From positions 1-64,000 of the forward strand of contig NZ_FNWO01000011.1 in assembly GCF_900108475.1 (NCBI RefSeq): 64,000 nucleotides of DNA. Direction: 5' to 3'. The translations under genes were made by a program, and so were the position numbers. The notes below the pieces were generated by a model. It saw only the letters and a list, made by a program, of their open reading frames with translations, did not search any database and had not been told where the DNA came from. Of this stretch, positions 28,466-37,451 are shown piece by piece; within the stretch, counting starts at the first letter, position 1; each line of letters begins with the position of its first letter. This stretch comes from Magnetospirillum fulvum. Lineage in GTDB: Bacteria > Pseudomonadota > Alphaproteobacteria > Rhodospirillales > Magnetospirillaceae.

Positions 28466-30439
28466 ATGACCGATCCCAGAGCCCCCTCCTCCTCGCGGGA
28501 TAAGCCGTGGCTGATCCGCACCTATTCCGGACACAGCTCGGCCGCCGAATCCAACCGGCTGTACCGCACCAATCTGGCCAAGGGACAGACCGGGCTGTCG
28601 ATCGCTTTCGACCTGCCGACCCAGACCGGCTACGACAGCGACCACCCCCTGGCCCAGGGCGAAGTGGGCAAGGTCGGCGTGCCCGTCTGTCATATTGGGG
28701 ACATGATGACCTTGTTCGAGGGGATCCCCCTCGAAAAGATGAACACCTCGATGACGATCAACGCCCCGGCGGCGTGGATGTTGTCGCTGTATATCGCCAC
28801 GGCCGAGCGCCAGGGCGCGGCGCGGGCCAGCCTCAACGGCACCACCCAGAACGACGTCATCAAGGAATATCTGTCGCGCGGCACCCACATCTTCGCCCCG
28901 CGCCCGTCCTTGCGGCTGACCGCCGACGTGATCGCCTTCGCCTATCGCGAGGTTCCCAAATGGAACCCGATCAACGTCTGTTCCTACCACCTTCAGGAAG
29001 CGGGCGCGACGCCGGACCAGGAACTGGCCTATGCGCTGGCGACCGCGATCGCGGTGCTCGATACCGTGCGCCCCCGGGTGCCCGAAGCCGACTTCCCCCA
29101 GGTGGTCGGGCGGATCAGCTTCTTCGTCAATGCGGGCATCCGCTTCGTCACCGAATTGTGCAAGATGCGCGCCTTCACCCGGCTGTGGGACGAGATTTGC
29201 CGCGACCGCTACGGCATCGCCGACGAGACGCTGCGCCGCTTCCGCTATGGCGTCCAGGTCAACAGCCTGGGCCTGACCGAGCAGCAACCCGAGAACAACG
29301 TCTATCGCATCCTGCTCGAAATGCTGTCGGTGGTGCTGTCGAAGGAGTCCCGGGCCAGGGCGGTGCAACTCCCCGCCTGGAACGAGGCGCTGGGCCTGCC
29401 GCGACCGTGGGATCAGCAATGGTCGCTGCGGCTGCAACAGATCGTCGCCTATGAAACCGACCTGCTGGACTATGGCGACATTTTCGAAGGTGCCACCGTG
29501 ATCGAGGCCAGAGTCGCCGAACTGGCCGAGGGAGCGCGCGAGGAAGTGGCGCGGATCGACGCGATGGGAGGTGCCGTCGCCGCGATCGAAAGCAGCTATA
29601 TGAAGAGACGGCTGGTCGAATCCAACGCGCGCCGGATCGCCGCGATCGAATCCGGCGAGCAGGTGGTGGTCGGCGTCAATCGCTGGACCGAGACCGAGCC
29701 AAGCCCGCTGACCACCGGCGACGGCGCGATCCTGTCGGTCGATCCCCGCGCCGAGGGGGAACAGATCGAGCGGTTACAGGCGTTCCGCGCCAGCCGCGAT
29801 CCGGTCGCGGTGGCCGCCGCGCTGGCCGAATTGCGCGCCGCCGCCGCCGAGGACCGCAACGTGATGGACCCGTCAATCGCCTGCGCCCATGCCGGAATCA
29901 CCACCGGCGAATGGAGCCAGACCCTGCGCGATGTCTGGGGCGAGTACCGCGCTCCCACCGGAGTCTCGGCCTCCGGCTCGGGCATCGAGGGGGCGGCGCT
30001 GGTGGCGCTGCGGCAACGGGTCGAGGCGGTGTCGGCCAAGCTGGGGCGACGGGTCAAGATCCTGGTCGGCAAGCCGGGACTGGACGGCCATTCCAACGGC
30101 GCGGAACAGATCGCCGTGCGCGCCCGCGATGTCGGGATGGAAGTGGTGTACGAAGGCATCCGCCTGACCCCGGCCCAGATCGTCAATGCCGCGCTGGAGG
30201 AAAGCGTTCACGTCGTCGGGCTGTCGATCCTGTCGGGTAGCCATCTGCCGCTGATCGGCGACATCCTGACCCGGATGAAGGCTGCCGGTCTGGGCGACAT
30301 CCCGGTCGTCGCGGGCGGCATCATCCCGCCCGAGGACGAACGGACCCTGCTCGCCGCCGGGTGCGCCCGCATCTACACGCCCAAGGATTACGACATCACC
30401 CGGATCATGGGGGACATCCTCGATCTGCTGGATCGGTAA
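28466..30439 (+). CDS. ecm: Ethylmalonyl-CoA mutase
   Basis: Ecm is a coenzyme B12-dependent mutase that turns (2R)-ethylmalonyl-CoA into methylsuccinyl-CoA. The 657-residue single-chain protein has the mutase barrel (FDLPTQTGYDSDHPLAQGEVGKVG near residue 50; TSMTINAPAAWML) and a C-terminal cobalamin domain. The latter shows GLDGHSNG (the DxHxxG lower-ligand motif), SILSGSH and GGIIPPED. Methylmalonyl-CoA mutases are close relatives; the neighbouring ccr and mcd and the length favour Ecm. A terminator follows six bases after the stop. Confidence 0.94.
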   Translation: MTDPRAPSSSRDKPWLIRTYSGHSSAAESNRLYRTNLAKGQTGLSIAFDLPTQTGYDSDHPLAQGEVGKVGVPVCHIGDMMTLFEGIPLEKMNTSMTINAPAAWMLSLYIATAERQGAARASLNGTTQNDVIKEYLSRGTHIFAPRPSLRLTADVIAFAYREVPKWNPINVCSYHLQEAGATPDQELAYALATAIAVLDTVRPRVPEADFPQVVGRISFFVNAGIRFVTELCKMRAFTRLWDEICRDRYGIADETLRRFRYGVQVNSLGLTEQQPENNVYRILLEMLSVVLSKESRARAVQLPAWNEALGLPRPWDQQWSLRLQQIVAYETDLLDYGDIFEGATVIEARVAELAEGAREEVARIDAMGGAVAAIESSYMKRRLVESNARRIAAIESGEQVVVGVNRWTETEPSPLTTGDGAILSVDPRAEGEQIERLQAFRASRDPVAVAAALAELRAAAAEDRNVMDPSIACAHAGITTGEWSQTLRDVWGEYRAPTGVSASGSGIEGAALVALRQRVEAVSAKLGRRVKILVGKPGLDGHSNGAEQIAVRARDVGMEVVYEGIRLTPAQIVNAALEESVHVVGLSILSGSHLPLIGDILTRMKAAGLGDIPVVAGGIIPPEDERTLLAAGCARIYTPKDYDITRIMGDILDLLDR

Positions 30440-30444
30440 GAGAG

Positions 30445-30476
30445 AGCCCCCGACGCCGAGTGTCGGGGGGCTTTTC
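30445..30476 (+). terminator. Terminator of ecm
   Basis: A GC-rich 10-bp stem (30445-30454 with 30462-30472, one bulged G) is followed by TTTT on the plus strand. It separates ecm from the convergent cheZ gene. The minus strand lacks a T run. Confidence 0.8.
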
Positions 30477-30487
30477 GCGGCTGGTTC

Positions 30488-31063
30488 TTAGCCGAAAAGC
30501 TTGTCGATCGCGTCCTGTCCGAGCAGGGCATCGACGTCGGCCTGTCCCATCGCCTCGTTGGGCAATTGCGGGCCGTGCAGCAGCTTGCGGTCGGGGTCTT
30601 CTTCCTGCTTGATCTCGACCACCACCTTGGCCAGTTCCTCGCGGCCCCAGGTCAGGATGATCGAATTGACCCGGTCCTCGACGAATTTCAGCGAATTGAC
30701 CACCTTCGACACCCGCTGGCCGGTGATGTCCTGGAACGAGCAGGCCTCGAACACCTGATTGACCCGGTCGCCGACGGAGTCGAAAATCTGTTCGAGCCGG
30801 GGGGATTGGGCGTCAGCGACCAGGACGCGCGCCTCCGTCATCAGGCCGTCGATCTCCTCGACGCTTTCCATGATGGTGTTGGTGGCCGTCTCGGTTGCTG
30901 CGACGATCGCGTCGAGTTGTTCCGACATGCTGTTAAAATGATCGGATGAACCCGGCGGATTGAGAGCGGCAAGGTCCGCGCGTATTTTTTGCAGATGCCC
31001 GAACAGCCCAACCAGTTCCCGTTTCAGGCCGGCGGCGTCGGCCGAACCTTTGGCGTTGGCCAT
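30488..31063 (-). CDS. cheZ: CheZ-like CheY-P phosphatase
   Basis: CheZ dephosphorylates CheY-P in chemotaxis signalling. The 191-residue helical protein has the CheZ core motif CSFQDITGQRVSKVV, where the Asp and Gln act on the CheY phosphoryl group. A long helical hairpin precedes it. A C-terminal amphipathic tail (ADVDALLGQDAIDKLFG) resembles the CheY-binding tail. No other chemotaxis gene is in the window, so it is an orphan here. Confidence 0.88.
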   Translation of the reverse strand: MANAKGSADAAGLKRELVGLFGHLQKIRADLAALNPPGSSDHFNSMSEQLDAIVAATETATNTIMESVEEIDGLMTEARVLVADAQSPRLEQIFDSVGDRVNQVFEACSFQDITGQRVSKVVNSLKFVEDRVNSIILTWGREELAKVVVEIKQEEDPDRKLLHGPQLPNEAMGQADVDALLGQDAIDKLFG

Positions 31064-31477
31064 CTAAATATCCACACCCGTTTGTCTGACTCGAATGATA
31101 GACCGTTTGTCATCGCCACGCCAACGCCGTGTATCCGCAAAATGTTTCAAATCAGCAGCAACCCGACCAGCCAGCAGGTTCCACCAGGCAAAGAGGCGAG
31201 CAGAAGGGAAGACGACATCCGGGGCATGGGAAATCTTTCGAGTGACCGAAGGGGAAAACGAGGACGGTCAAGTCGGCTCAGCATAGGCCATCGCCGCCGT
31301 CACCGTAGATGATCGATCGATGAAGAGTGCAAGCCGCACGCTCACCTGTCACTATGGGGGTCTTCCCTGGTATTTTGAAGGTCAGGGAATTCGAATCGTC
31401 GGAGAGTGCGGGAACGGACGACGTCAGAGACGGCGCGCGCGGCTTGAAATCGGCCGTCGAGCGGTCCTCCTGCATGA
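31064..31477. other. Gene-free gap between cheZ and the rpmH promoter
   Basis: About 410 bases hold no ORF with family character and no clear RNA. It must contain the cheZ promoter near its left end. A sequence close to a DnaA box (ATATCCACA, about 31066) occurs once, too little to call an origin. Confidence 0.5.
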
Positions 31478-31506
31478 TTGACTCCGCACCGTTGGCGGCT
31501 TATACA
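31478..31506 (+). promoter_or_regulatory. Sigma-70 promoter of the rpmH operon
   Basis: TTGACT (31478-31483) and TATACA (31501-31506) are spaced by exactly 17 bases, about 45 bases before the rpmH start. This is the best housekeeping promoter match in the window and suits a highly expressed ribosomal gene. Confidence 0.75.
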
Positions 31507-31550
31507 CGTCCGCTCGTTTTCATGTCCTGTTCGTAATCGGAGTAGCCCTC

Positions 31551-31685
31551 GTGAAGCGTACCTATCAGCCGAGCAAGCTCGTTCGCGCCCGCCGTCATGG
31601 CTTTCGCGCGCGCATGGCCACCGTCGGCGGCCGCCGCGTCATCAACAACCGCCGCCGCCAGGGCCGCAAGAAGCTGTCTGCTTAG
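31551..31685 (+). CDS. rpmH: 50S ribosomal protein L34 (GTG start)
   Basis: This 44-residue basic protein begins (M)[19 protein letters not shown] and ends GRKKLSA, the complete L34 sequence pattern. It starts with GTG and has GGAG upstream. It opens the conserved rpmH-rnpA-yidD-yidC block. Confidence 0.98.
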   Translation: MKRTYQPSKLVRARRHGFRARMATVGGRRVINNRRRQGRKKLSA

Positions 31686-31690
31686 GGGCG

Positions 31691-32089
31691 ATGTCGGCGC
31701 AGCTTGATCGGCTTAAAAAACGGGCCGATTTCCTGCGTGTCGCCGGCCTCAGGCGCAAATGGGCGGCTCCCGGTCTGATTCTTCAGGCCGCGCCCTGTCC
31801 GACCAAGGATCCGCAAGCCGACTCGCTTCGAGTCGGCTTCACCGTTTCCAAGAAGGTGGGAAACTCCGTCTGCCGCAACCGCGCAAGGCGGCGTTTGCGT
31901 GCAGCGGTCGCCGAGATATTCCCGTCCCGCGCGACGCCCGGACTGGATTATGTCGTGATCGGACGCCGCGAGACCCTGGACCGGCCATATTCTCTTCTCT
32001 TGCAGGATTTGGCCACGGCGCTAAAACGTCTCGGCGCCTTACGTGTCGAGCCCGCTGCGACCGCCCCTGCGGCCCAAGGAGAGAAATGA
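31691..32089 (+). CDS. rnpA: Ribonuclease P protein component
   Basis: RnpA is the protein subunit that helps RNase P RNA mature tRNA 5' ends. The 132-residue protein has [10 protein letters not shown] at its start and the RNR motif region ([17 protein letters not shown]). An unusual extended C-terminal tail is Ala-rich. It begins five bases after rpmH; its stop overlaps yidD as ATGA. Confidence 0.95.
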   Translation: MSAQLDRLKKRADFLRVAGLRRKWAAPGLILQAAPCPTKDPQADSLRVGFTVSKKVGNSVCRNRARRRLRAAVAEIFPSRATPGLDYVVIGRRETLDRPYSLLLQDLATALKRLGALRVEPAATAPAAQGEK

Positions 32090-32334
32090 ACCCCGTCGGT
32101 CTGGTCCTGCGCGGACTGATCCGCACCTATCAATACCTGATCTCGCCCCTGCTGCCGCCGAGCTGCCGGTTCATCCCGACTTGCTCGGCTTATGCACTGG
32201 AAGCGGTGGAAACCCACGGTGCCTTGTCCGGATCGTGGCTGGCCGCCCGGCGAATCTGCCGCTGCCACCCCTGGTCCGAGGGCGGGTTCGACCCCGTGCC
32301 CCCGCCGTCCCGTCAGTCGGAAAGGATGTCATGA
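32086..32334 (+). CDS. yidD: Membrane protein insertion efficiency factor YidD
   Basis: The 82-residue protein has the YidD pattern: [34 protein letters not shown] and [17 protein letters not shown]. It aids membrane protein insertion with YidC. GGAGA precedes the ATG; both ends overlap neighbours by four bases. Confidence 0.96.
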   Translation: MNPVGLVLRGLIRTYQYLISPLLPPSCRFIPTCSAYALEAVETHGALSGSWLAARRICRCHPWSEGGFDPVPPPSRQSERMS

Positions 32335-34061
32335 ACGACCAGCGCAATCTTTTCGCCGCCATCGCCGTTTCAGTCCTGATCCTGATCGGCTGGCAATATT
32401 TCATGCCGGCCAAGGCTCCGGAGCTGCCTTCGGCGACCCCGCAGGCGTCCTCGCCCGCGATGACCGCCCCGTCGGCGTCGCTGAGCCCGGCGCAGCCCCC
32501 GGCCGCGCCGGCCGCGATCGCCCCGGCCAGCATCAACCCGGTCGAGGCCCGCGCCACCGCGCTGACCGCCAGCCGCCGCATCTCGATCCAGACTCCGTCG
32601 CTGCATGGCTCGATCGCCCTGCTGGGCGGCCGGATCGACGACCTGACCCTGGCCAAGTACCGCGAAACCCCCGATCCCGCCAGCGCCGAGATTACCCTGT
32701 TGTCGCCCGCCGGATCGCCCAACCCCTATTGGGCCGAATTCGGCTGGGTTCCGACCGAGCCCGGCGTCCGGGTTCCCGGTCCCGACACGCTGTGGTCGCC
32801 CCAGTCGGGCAGCGCCCTGACCCCGGACCAGCCGGTCGTTCTGAGCTGGGACAATGGCGACGGGCTGCGCTTCATCCGCACCTTCGCCATCGACGAGAAT
32901 TACATGTTCTCGGTGTCGCAGCGGGTCGAGAATTACGGCACCCGTCCGGTGGCGCTGCACCCGTTCTCGCTGCTGGCGCGGACCGGCACCCCGCATACCG
33001 AGGGGATGTACATCCTGCATGAAGGCCCGCTCGGCGTCTTCAACCGCACCTTGAGCGAGACCAAGTACGACGACCTGAAGAAGGATGGCGTGTCCCGGCA
33101 CGAGTCCGAGGGCGGCTGGGCCGGCATCACCGACAAGTACTGGCTGACCGCGCTGATCCCCCCGGCGAAGGAGCAGACCACCGCCCGCTTCGTCCATCAG
33201 CGGATCGACAACACCGACCGCTATCAGGTCGATTACATGGGCGGTGCCCGCACCGTGCAGCCGGGCGACAGCCTGGAAGCCGATTTCCGCCTGTTCGCCG
33301 GAGCCAAGCAGGTCAGCCTGCTCGACAGCTATGGCGAAAAGTACGGGATCGACCGCTTCGACCTCGCGATTGATTTCGGCTGGTTCTACTTCCTGACCAA
33401 GCCGTTCTTCTACCTGCTCCAGATCCTCCATTCCGCCCTGGGCAACATGGGTCTGGCGATCCTGGCGCTGACCGTGGTCCTGAAGCTGGCGATGTACCCG
33501 CTGGCCAACAAGTCCTACGTGTCGATGAGCAAGATGAAGAAGCTCCAGCCCGCCGTGCAGGCCCTTCAGGGTCGGTTCGGCGAGGACAAGATGCGTCTTC
33601 AGCAGGAGATGATGATTCTCTACAAGAAGGAGAAGGTCAATCCGCTGTCCGGCTGCCTTCCCGTTCTGGTCCAGATCCCGGTCTTCTTCGCCCTGTATAA
33701 GGTCCTGTTCGTCACCATCGAAATGCGCCATGCGCCGTTCTATGGCTGGATTCACGACCTTTCGGCCCAGGACCCGACCAACATCTTCACCCTGTTCGGC
33801 CTGATCCCGTGGGCACCGCCCAGCTTCCTCCATCTCGGGCTGTGGCCGTTGATCATGGGCATCACGATGTACTTCCAGCAGAAGCTGAATCCGCAGCCGC
33901 CGGACCCGGTCCAGGCCAAGATTCTGTCCTTCCTGCCGATCATGTTCACCTTCTTGCTGGCCAACTTCTCTTCCGGCCTGGTGATCTATTGGGCCTGGAA
34001 CAACGCCCTCTCGATCGCCCAGCAATGGATGATCATGCGTCGCCTGGGAGTAAAGCCCTGA
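32331..34061 (+). CDS. yidC: Membrane protein insertase YidC
   Basis: YidC inserts and folds inner-membrane proteins, alone or with Sec. The 576-residue protein has the N-terminal anchor ([18 protein letters not shown]), a Pro/Ala-rich linker and the large periplasmic P1 domain (about 75-340). The conserved five-segment core follows ([25 protein letters not shown] split across the first core segments, then [19 protein letters not shown]). It overlaps yidD by four bases and runs into engB. Confidence 0.97.
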   Translation: MNDQRNLFAAIAVSVLILIGWQYFMPAKAPELPSATPQASSPAMTAPSASLSPAQPPAAPAAIAPASINPVEARATALTASRRISIQTPSLHGSIALLGGRIDDLTLAKYRETPDPASAEITLLSPAGSPNPYWAEFGWVPTEPGVRVPGPDTLWSPQSGSALTPDQPVVLSWDNGDGLRFIRTFAIDENYMFSVSQRVENYGTRPVALHPFSLLARTGTPHTEGMYILHEGPLGVFNRTLSETKYDDLKKDGVSRHESEGGWAGITDKYWLTALIPPAKEQTTARFVHQRIDNTDRYQVDYMGGARTVQPGDSLEADFRLFAGAKQVSLLDSYGEKYGIDRFDLAIDFGWFYFLTKPFFYLLQILHSALGNMGLAILALTVVLKLAMYPLANKSYVSMSKMKKLQPAVQALQGRFGEDKMRLQQEMMILYKKEKVNPLSGCLPVLVQIPVFFALYKVLFVTIEMRHAPFYGWIHDLSAQDPTNIFTLFGLIPWAPPSFLHLGLWPLIMGITMYFQQKLNPQPPDPVQAKILSFLPIMFTFLLANFSSGLVIYWAWNNALSIAQQWMIMRRLGVKP

Positions 34062-34732
34062 CGTCCGATCCCACCCCCTCGACCGGAGCGGCCGATGCCG
34101 ACCCGGTCGAGACCGGGCGTCTGCTGTTCGCCCGGGAATGCCGCTTCATGATGGGCGGGGTGTCGCTTGACGCCCTGCCCCCCGCCGATCTGCCCGAACT
34201 GGCCTTCGCCGGGCGCTCCAACGTCGGCAAATCCAGCATTCTGAACGCCCTGACCGGGCGCAAGACGCTGGCCCGCACCTCGAACACCCCCGGCCGCACC
34301 CAGGAACTGAACTTCTTCGATCTGGGCGGACGGCTGATCCTGGTCGATATGCCGGGCTATGGCTTCGCCAGCGCCCCCAAGGCCCAGGTCGAACGCTGGA
34401 CCCGGCTGATCGAAGGCTTCCTGCGCGGCCGCACCGTGCTGCGCCGGGTCATCGTGCTGGTCGATTCCCGTCATGGGCTCAAAGACAGCGACCGCACCAT
34501 GATGAAGATGCTCGATCAGGCGGCGGTGGTCTATCAAGTGGTGCTGACCAAGGCCGACAAGATCAGCGAGTCAGCCCTGGCGGCGGTCACCGAGACGGTG
34601 CGGGCGGAAATCGCCAGCCGCGTCGCCGCCCATCCCACTCTGATCGCCACCTCGTCAGAAACCGGACTTGGCATCGCGGAGTTGCGGGCCGAGCTGGCCG
34701 CCCTCGCCCGTGGAGAGAAGACCCAACGATGA
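34025..34732 (+). CDS. engB: Ribosome biogenesis GTPase EngB/YihA (start uncertain)
   Basis: This small GTPase acts in 50S subunit assembly. G1 is GRSNVGKSS, the G3 region reads VDMPGYGFA, and G4 is TKAD. The first ATG (34025) overlaps yidC by 37 bases and gives 235 residues. A CTG at 34058 overlaps the yidC stop as CTGA and has GGGAG seven bases upstream. It would give 224 residues starting (M)TSDPT, closer to related proteins, so the CTG may be the true start. It overlaps argB by four bases. Confidence 0.93.
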   Translation: MDDHASPGSKALTSDPTPSTGAADADPVETGRLLFARECRFMMGGVSLDALPPADLPELAFAGRSNVGKSSILNALTGRKTLARTSNTPGRTQELNFFDLGGRLILVDMPGYGFASAPKAQVERWTRLIEGFLRGRTVLRRVIVLVDSRHGLKDSDRTMMKMLDQAAVVYQVVLTKADKISESALAAVTETVRAEIASRVAAHPTLIATSSETGLGIAELRAELAALARGEKTQR

Positions 34733-35649
34733 TCAGCGAAGACACCCCCGACATCCTGCACGACCGCAAGGCCTGGCTGGAACGCGCCAAGACCCTGTCC
34801 GAGGCGCTGCCGTTCATGCGCCATTTCTCGGACCAGACCCTGGTCATCAAGTTCGGCGGCCACGCGATGGAATCGGACGATCTCGCCCGCCTGTTCGCCC
34901 AGGACGTCGTGCTGTTGCGTCAGGTCGGGGTCAATCCGGTCGTCGTCCATGGCGGCGGGCCGCAGATCGACCAGATGCTAAAGCGGCTGAACATCGTCAC
35001 CCCCCGGATCGACGGTCTGCGCTATACCGACGAGGCCACGATCGAAGTGGTCGAGATGATCCTGGCCGGTAAGATCAACAAGCAGATCGTCTCGGCGATC
35101 AACGAAGCGGGCGGCTTCGCCGTCGGCCTGTCGGGCAAGGACGGCCAATTGATCCGCGCCCGGCGGCTGCGCCATATCCGCCACGATCCCGAGACCAACC
35201 GCGACGTCCCGGTCGATCTGGGCTTCGTCGGCGAACCGGCCGAGATCACGCCGCACATTCTCGATTTCTTCCGCGAATCCGACATCATCCCGGTGGTCGC
35301 GCCGGTGGGCATGGGGCCTGCGGGCGAGACCTACAACATCAACGCCGACACCGCCGCTGGCGCCATTGCCGCCGCCACCGGATCGCGCCGTCTGCTGATG
35401 CTGACCGACGTCCCCGGCGTGCTCGACAAGTCAGGCAACCTGATCCCGGAAATGACCGCCGCCCAGGTCAAGGCCTTCATCGCCGACGGCACCATCTCGG
35501 GTGGGATGATCCCCAAGGTCGAAACCTGCCTGGATGCGGTGGCCAAGGGCGTCGATGCGGCGGTGATCCTGGATGGGCGGATTCCCCATGCCGTCCTGCT
35601 CGAACTGTTCACGCCGCACGGCGTCGGCACCCTGATCAAAGCGGGCTAA
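34729..35649 (+). CDS. argB: Acetylglutamate kinase
   Basis: ArgB phosphorylates N-acetylglutamate, the second step of arginine synthesis. The 306-residue amino-acid kinase has VIKFGGHAM, NPVVVHGGGPQI, NADTAAGAIAAA and SGGMIPKVE signatures. Its N-terminal helix extension is typical of arginine-inhibited, hexameric ArgB enzymes. It is coupled to engB by ATGA and is the last gene of the block. Confidence 0.97.
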   Translation: MISEDTPDILHDRKAWLERAKTLSEALPFMRHFSDQTLVIKFGGHAMESDDLARLFAQDVVLLRQVGVNPVVVHGGGPQIDQMLKRLNIVTPRIDGLRYTDEATIEVVEMILAGKINKQIVSAINEAGGFAVGLSGKDGQLIRARRLRHIRHDPETNRDVPVDLGFVGEPAEITPHILDFFRESDIIPVVAPVGMGPAGETYNINADTAAGAIAAATGSRRLLMLTDVPGVLDKSGNLIPEMTAAQVKAFIADGTISGGMIPKVETCLDAVAKGVDAAVILDGRIPHAVLLELFTPHGVGTLIKAG

Positions 35650-35651
35650 AT

Positions 35652-35816
35652 CTGCCTGTTCAACAGGCAGCGCCGTCAGGCCCCTGTCCCGCTTTTCGTC
35701 GCGATGTCCATCACCTGGCCGCTTTTCTTGAAGTCGCCGAGGTGATGGACTCACCCGACATTCTTTCGTCATAAAATAATAGTATCTGGCATTGAGGCTG
35801 ATTCGCCTCTGCCAGA
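35652..35816. other. Hairpin-rich gap after argB
   Basis: The 352-base gap 35650-36001 holds no supportable gene but three stem-loops. They are a 9-bp odd palindrome at 35652-35670, an 11-bp inverted repeat at 35706-35716/35740-35750 with a partly paired interior, and a two-part stem at 35785-35791/35794-35798 pairing with 35805-35816. The third is followed on the minus strand by a T-rich run. They may be argB termination signals or a small RNA. The right part is AT-rich and must carry the promoter for the XRE gene. Confidence 0.5.
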
Positions 35817-36001
35817 GTAATCACAAAACAGAATATACTTAAAAAAAACTAACCGAACGGTTGTCTTCGGACCCTTCTCCACTTTGAGATAGTGCATGAG
35901 GGCCGGTATTTTTAGATTTTCCCTTATTCCTTGCGGCCTTCCCTCTTGCGTTTCGCATACACTGAGGCAAGTATCGGCGCCGAAATTGTGTTGAGGGAAA
36001 C

Positions 36002-36457
36002 ATGCCAAGAAAAAAGGCAAATCGAGGTCGAACCCCGTCTGGAGCGCCGAACCCGATTGATGTCCATGTCGGTGCACGGATGCGACTGCGGCGGACCTTG
36101 CTGGGGCTCAGCCAGGAAAAACTTGGGGAACTGATCGGCCTGACGTTTCAGCAGGTCCAGAAGTATGAGCGCGGGGCCAACCGTGTCAGTTGTTCTCGAC
36201 TGTTCGACCTGTCGCGTGCTCTGGAAATTCCGATTTCTTATTTCTTCGAGGACATGCCGGAAGAGGTCCAGAACCTCAGCCCGGTGCAAATGGGACGCGA
36301 ACCGCCCCAGGAAGACCTGCCGACCGCCGAAACCGATCCCCGGCTGCGACGCGAGACTCTGGAACTGGTCCGCAATTACTACAGCATCAGCGACCCCGAC
36401 GTGCGGCGGCGAATCTACGACCTCGCCAAGGCTCTGAGCGAGCGGGGCGAAGCGTAA
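36002..36457 (+). CDS. XRE-family transcriptional regulator
   Basis: The 151-residue protein has one Cro/CI helix-turn-helix (about 28-82: [33 protein letters not shown]) and a C-terminal helical tail ([25 protein letters not shown] is its core). This type is common in alphaproteobacteria and has no enzyme domain. It is clearly paralogous to the regulator at 59930. Its targets are unknown. Confidence 0.9.
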   Translation: MPRKKANRGRTPSGAPNPIDVHVGARMRLRRTLLGLSQEKLGELIGLTFQQVQKYERGANRVSCSRLFDLSRALEIPISYFFEDMPEEVQNLSPVQMGREPPQEDLPTAETDPRLRRETLELVRNYYSISDPDVRRRIYDLAKALSERGEA

Positions 36458-36589
36458 TTCAAGACTGCCGCCGGGACCGGATGCCCCCCGTTTCGCGTGG
36501 GCTTCCCCTCCCGGATCGACCAGGACTGCGTGGCCTTTCCAGGCCCTCCCCCCCGCAGCCCCCGGCGATCCTCCGCCCGGACGTCGCTT

Positions 36590-37375
36590 TCAGATGCAAT
36601 AATCATCGGCGGCCGGTGGCCGAGGCAGACGCGGCGCGAATCGTCCGCCCAGCAACGGTGCCAGCCGGCCGAGATCGCCCAGGACATCGAGCACGACCGT
36701 CTCGGCCCCACCGCCGAGAACCGCTCCCTGACCGCGCCCACTTGGCCCGTGCCCGTCCCTGACCAGTTCCAACCCCAACCGCCCGATCTGATCAATGGCC
36801 GACTGCGCGCCTTGCGCCGGATAGGTGATCATGTAGGGGATCGCCAGCGTCTCCAGCAGGATCGCAGCGTCGATCGCGTAGCCGGGACCACGGGGATCAT
36901 CGGGCGGCGGATCAATGAAGACGAAATCGGGACGGCGCGGCATCGCCACCCGCGAGCGCAGAAAGCGGAACCAGTCATGGCTCCAGAACCGCACCCAGCC
37001 GCCTTCGCGGTTGGCCTGAGCGCGGGCGATCTGCGCGGTATCAATGTCGTTGACGTCGATTTCGACCGCGACCCCGACCTGCCTCAGCACCCGCCCCGCC
37101 AGCACCCACGAGCCGGGATGGCCCTCGCATCCGGCGAGCGGAGCCGCGACGGCGTCGTGAAAGGTACGGGCGGCAAAGTCGGCACGGCGATCGACAACGC
37201 GCCCCAGCCCGGCAGGAGGAGGGACGCAGCCGCATCCGGCGTGGGTATCGGCAAAGGAAAACGCAACCTCCTCGGCGGCGGGATCCAGGTCGCGCGCGGC
37301 AAGGGCGGACCGGGCCAGCGCCGCCGCGAGAATGAACTGGGTCCAGAGAATGCCGTGGTCGCCCGACTCTTCCAT
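36590..37375 (-). CDS. RlmJ-like putative SAM-dependent methyltransferase
   Basis: This 261-residue protein is not in a family I can name with certainty. FADTHAGCG resembles the SAM-binding LDTHAGAG of RlmJ (23S rRNA m6A2030 methyltransferase), and FVFIDPPPDDP resembles its IDPPYE catalytic motif. The usual aromatic residue after DPP is replaced by Pro, which may alter or abolish activity. The spacing between the motifs fits the family. It is convergent with the XRE gene and divergent from nothing obvious, with xerC following 76 bases upstream on the same strand. Confidence 0.6.
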   Translation of the reverse strand: MEESGDHGILWTQFILAAALARSALAARDLDPAAEEVAFSFADTHAGCGCVPPPAGLGRVVDRRADFAARTFHDAVAAPLAGCEGHPGSWVLAGRVLRQVGVAVEIDVNDIDTAQIARAQANREGGWVRFWSHDWFRFLRSRVAMPRRPDFVFIDPPPDDPRGPGYAIDAAILLETLAIPYMITYPAQGAQSAIDQIGRLGLELVRDGHGPSGRGQGAVLGGGAETVVLDVLGDLGRLAPLLGGRFAPRLPRPPAADDYCI

Positions 37376-37451
37376 CTCATCTCCGTCAGCGCTTGTTGCA
37401 GGTGCGAGTAAAGCACGGAACCGGCACGATTCCAGAGAGAATGTGCCGCCT

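Noticed and set aside
25394-30439. A composite transposon around the AAA ATPase
   Set aside because: No transposase, terminal repeats or target duplication could be found around the ATPase gene.
31064-31550. Replication origin near rpmH
   Set aside because: Only two imperfect DnaA boxes (about 31066 and 31499) occur, no AT-rich unwinding cluster is present, and dnaA is absent.
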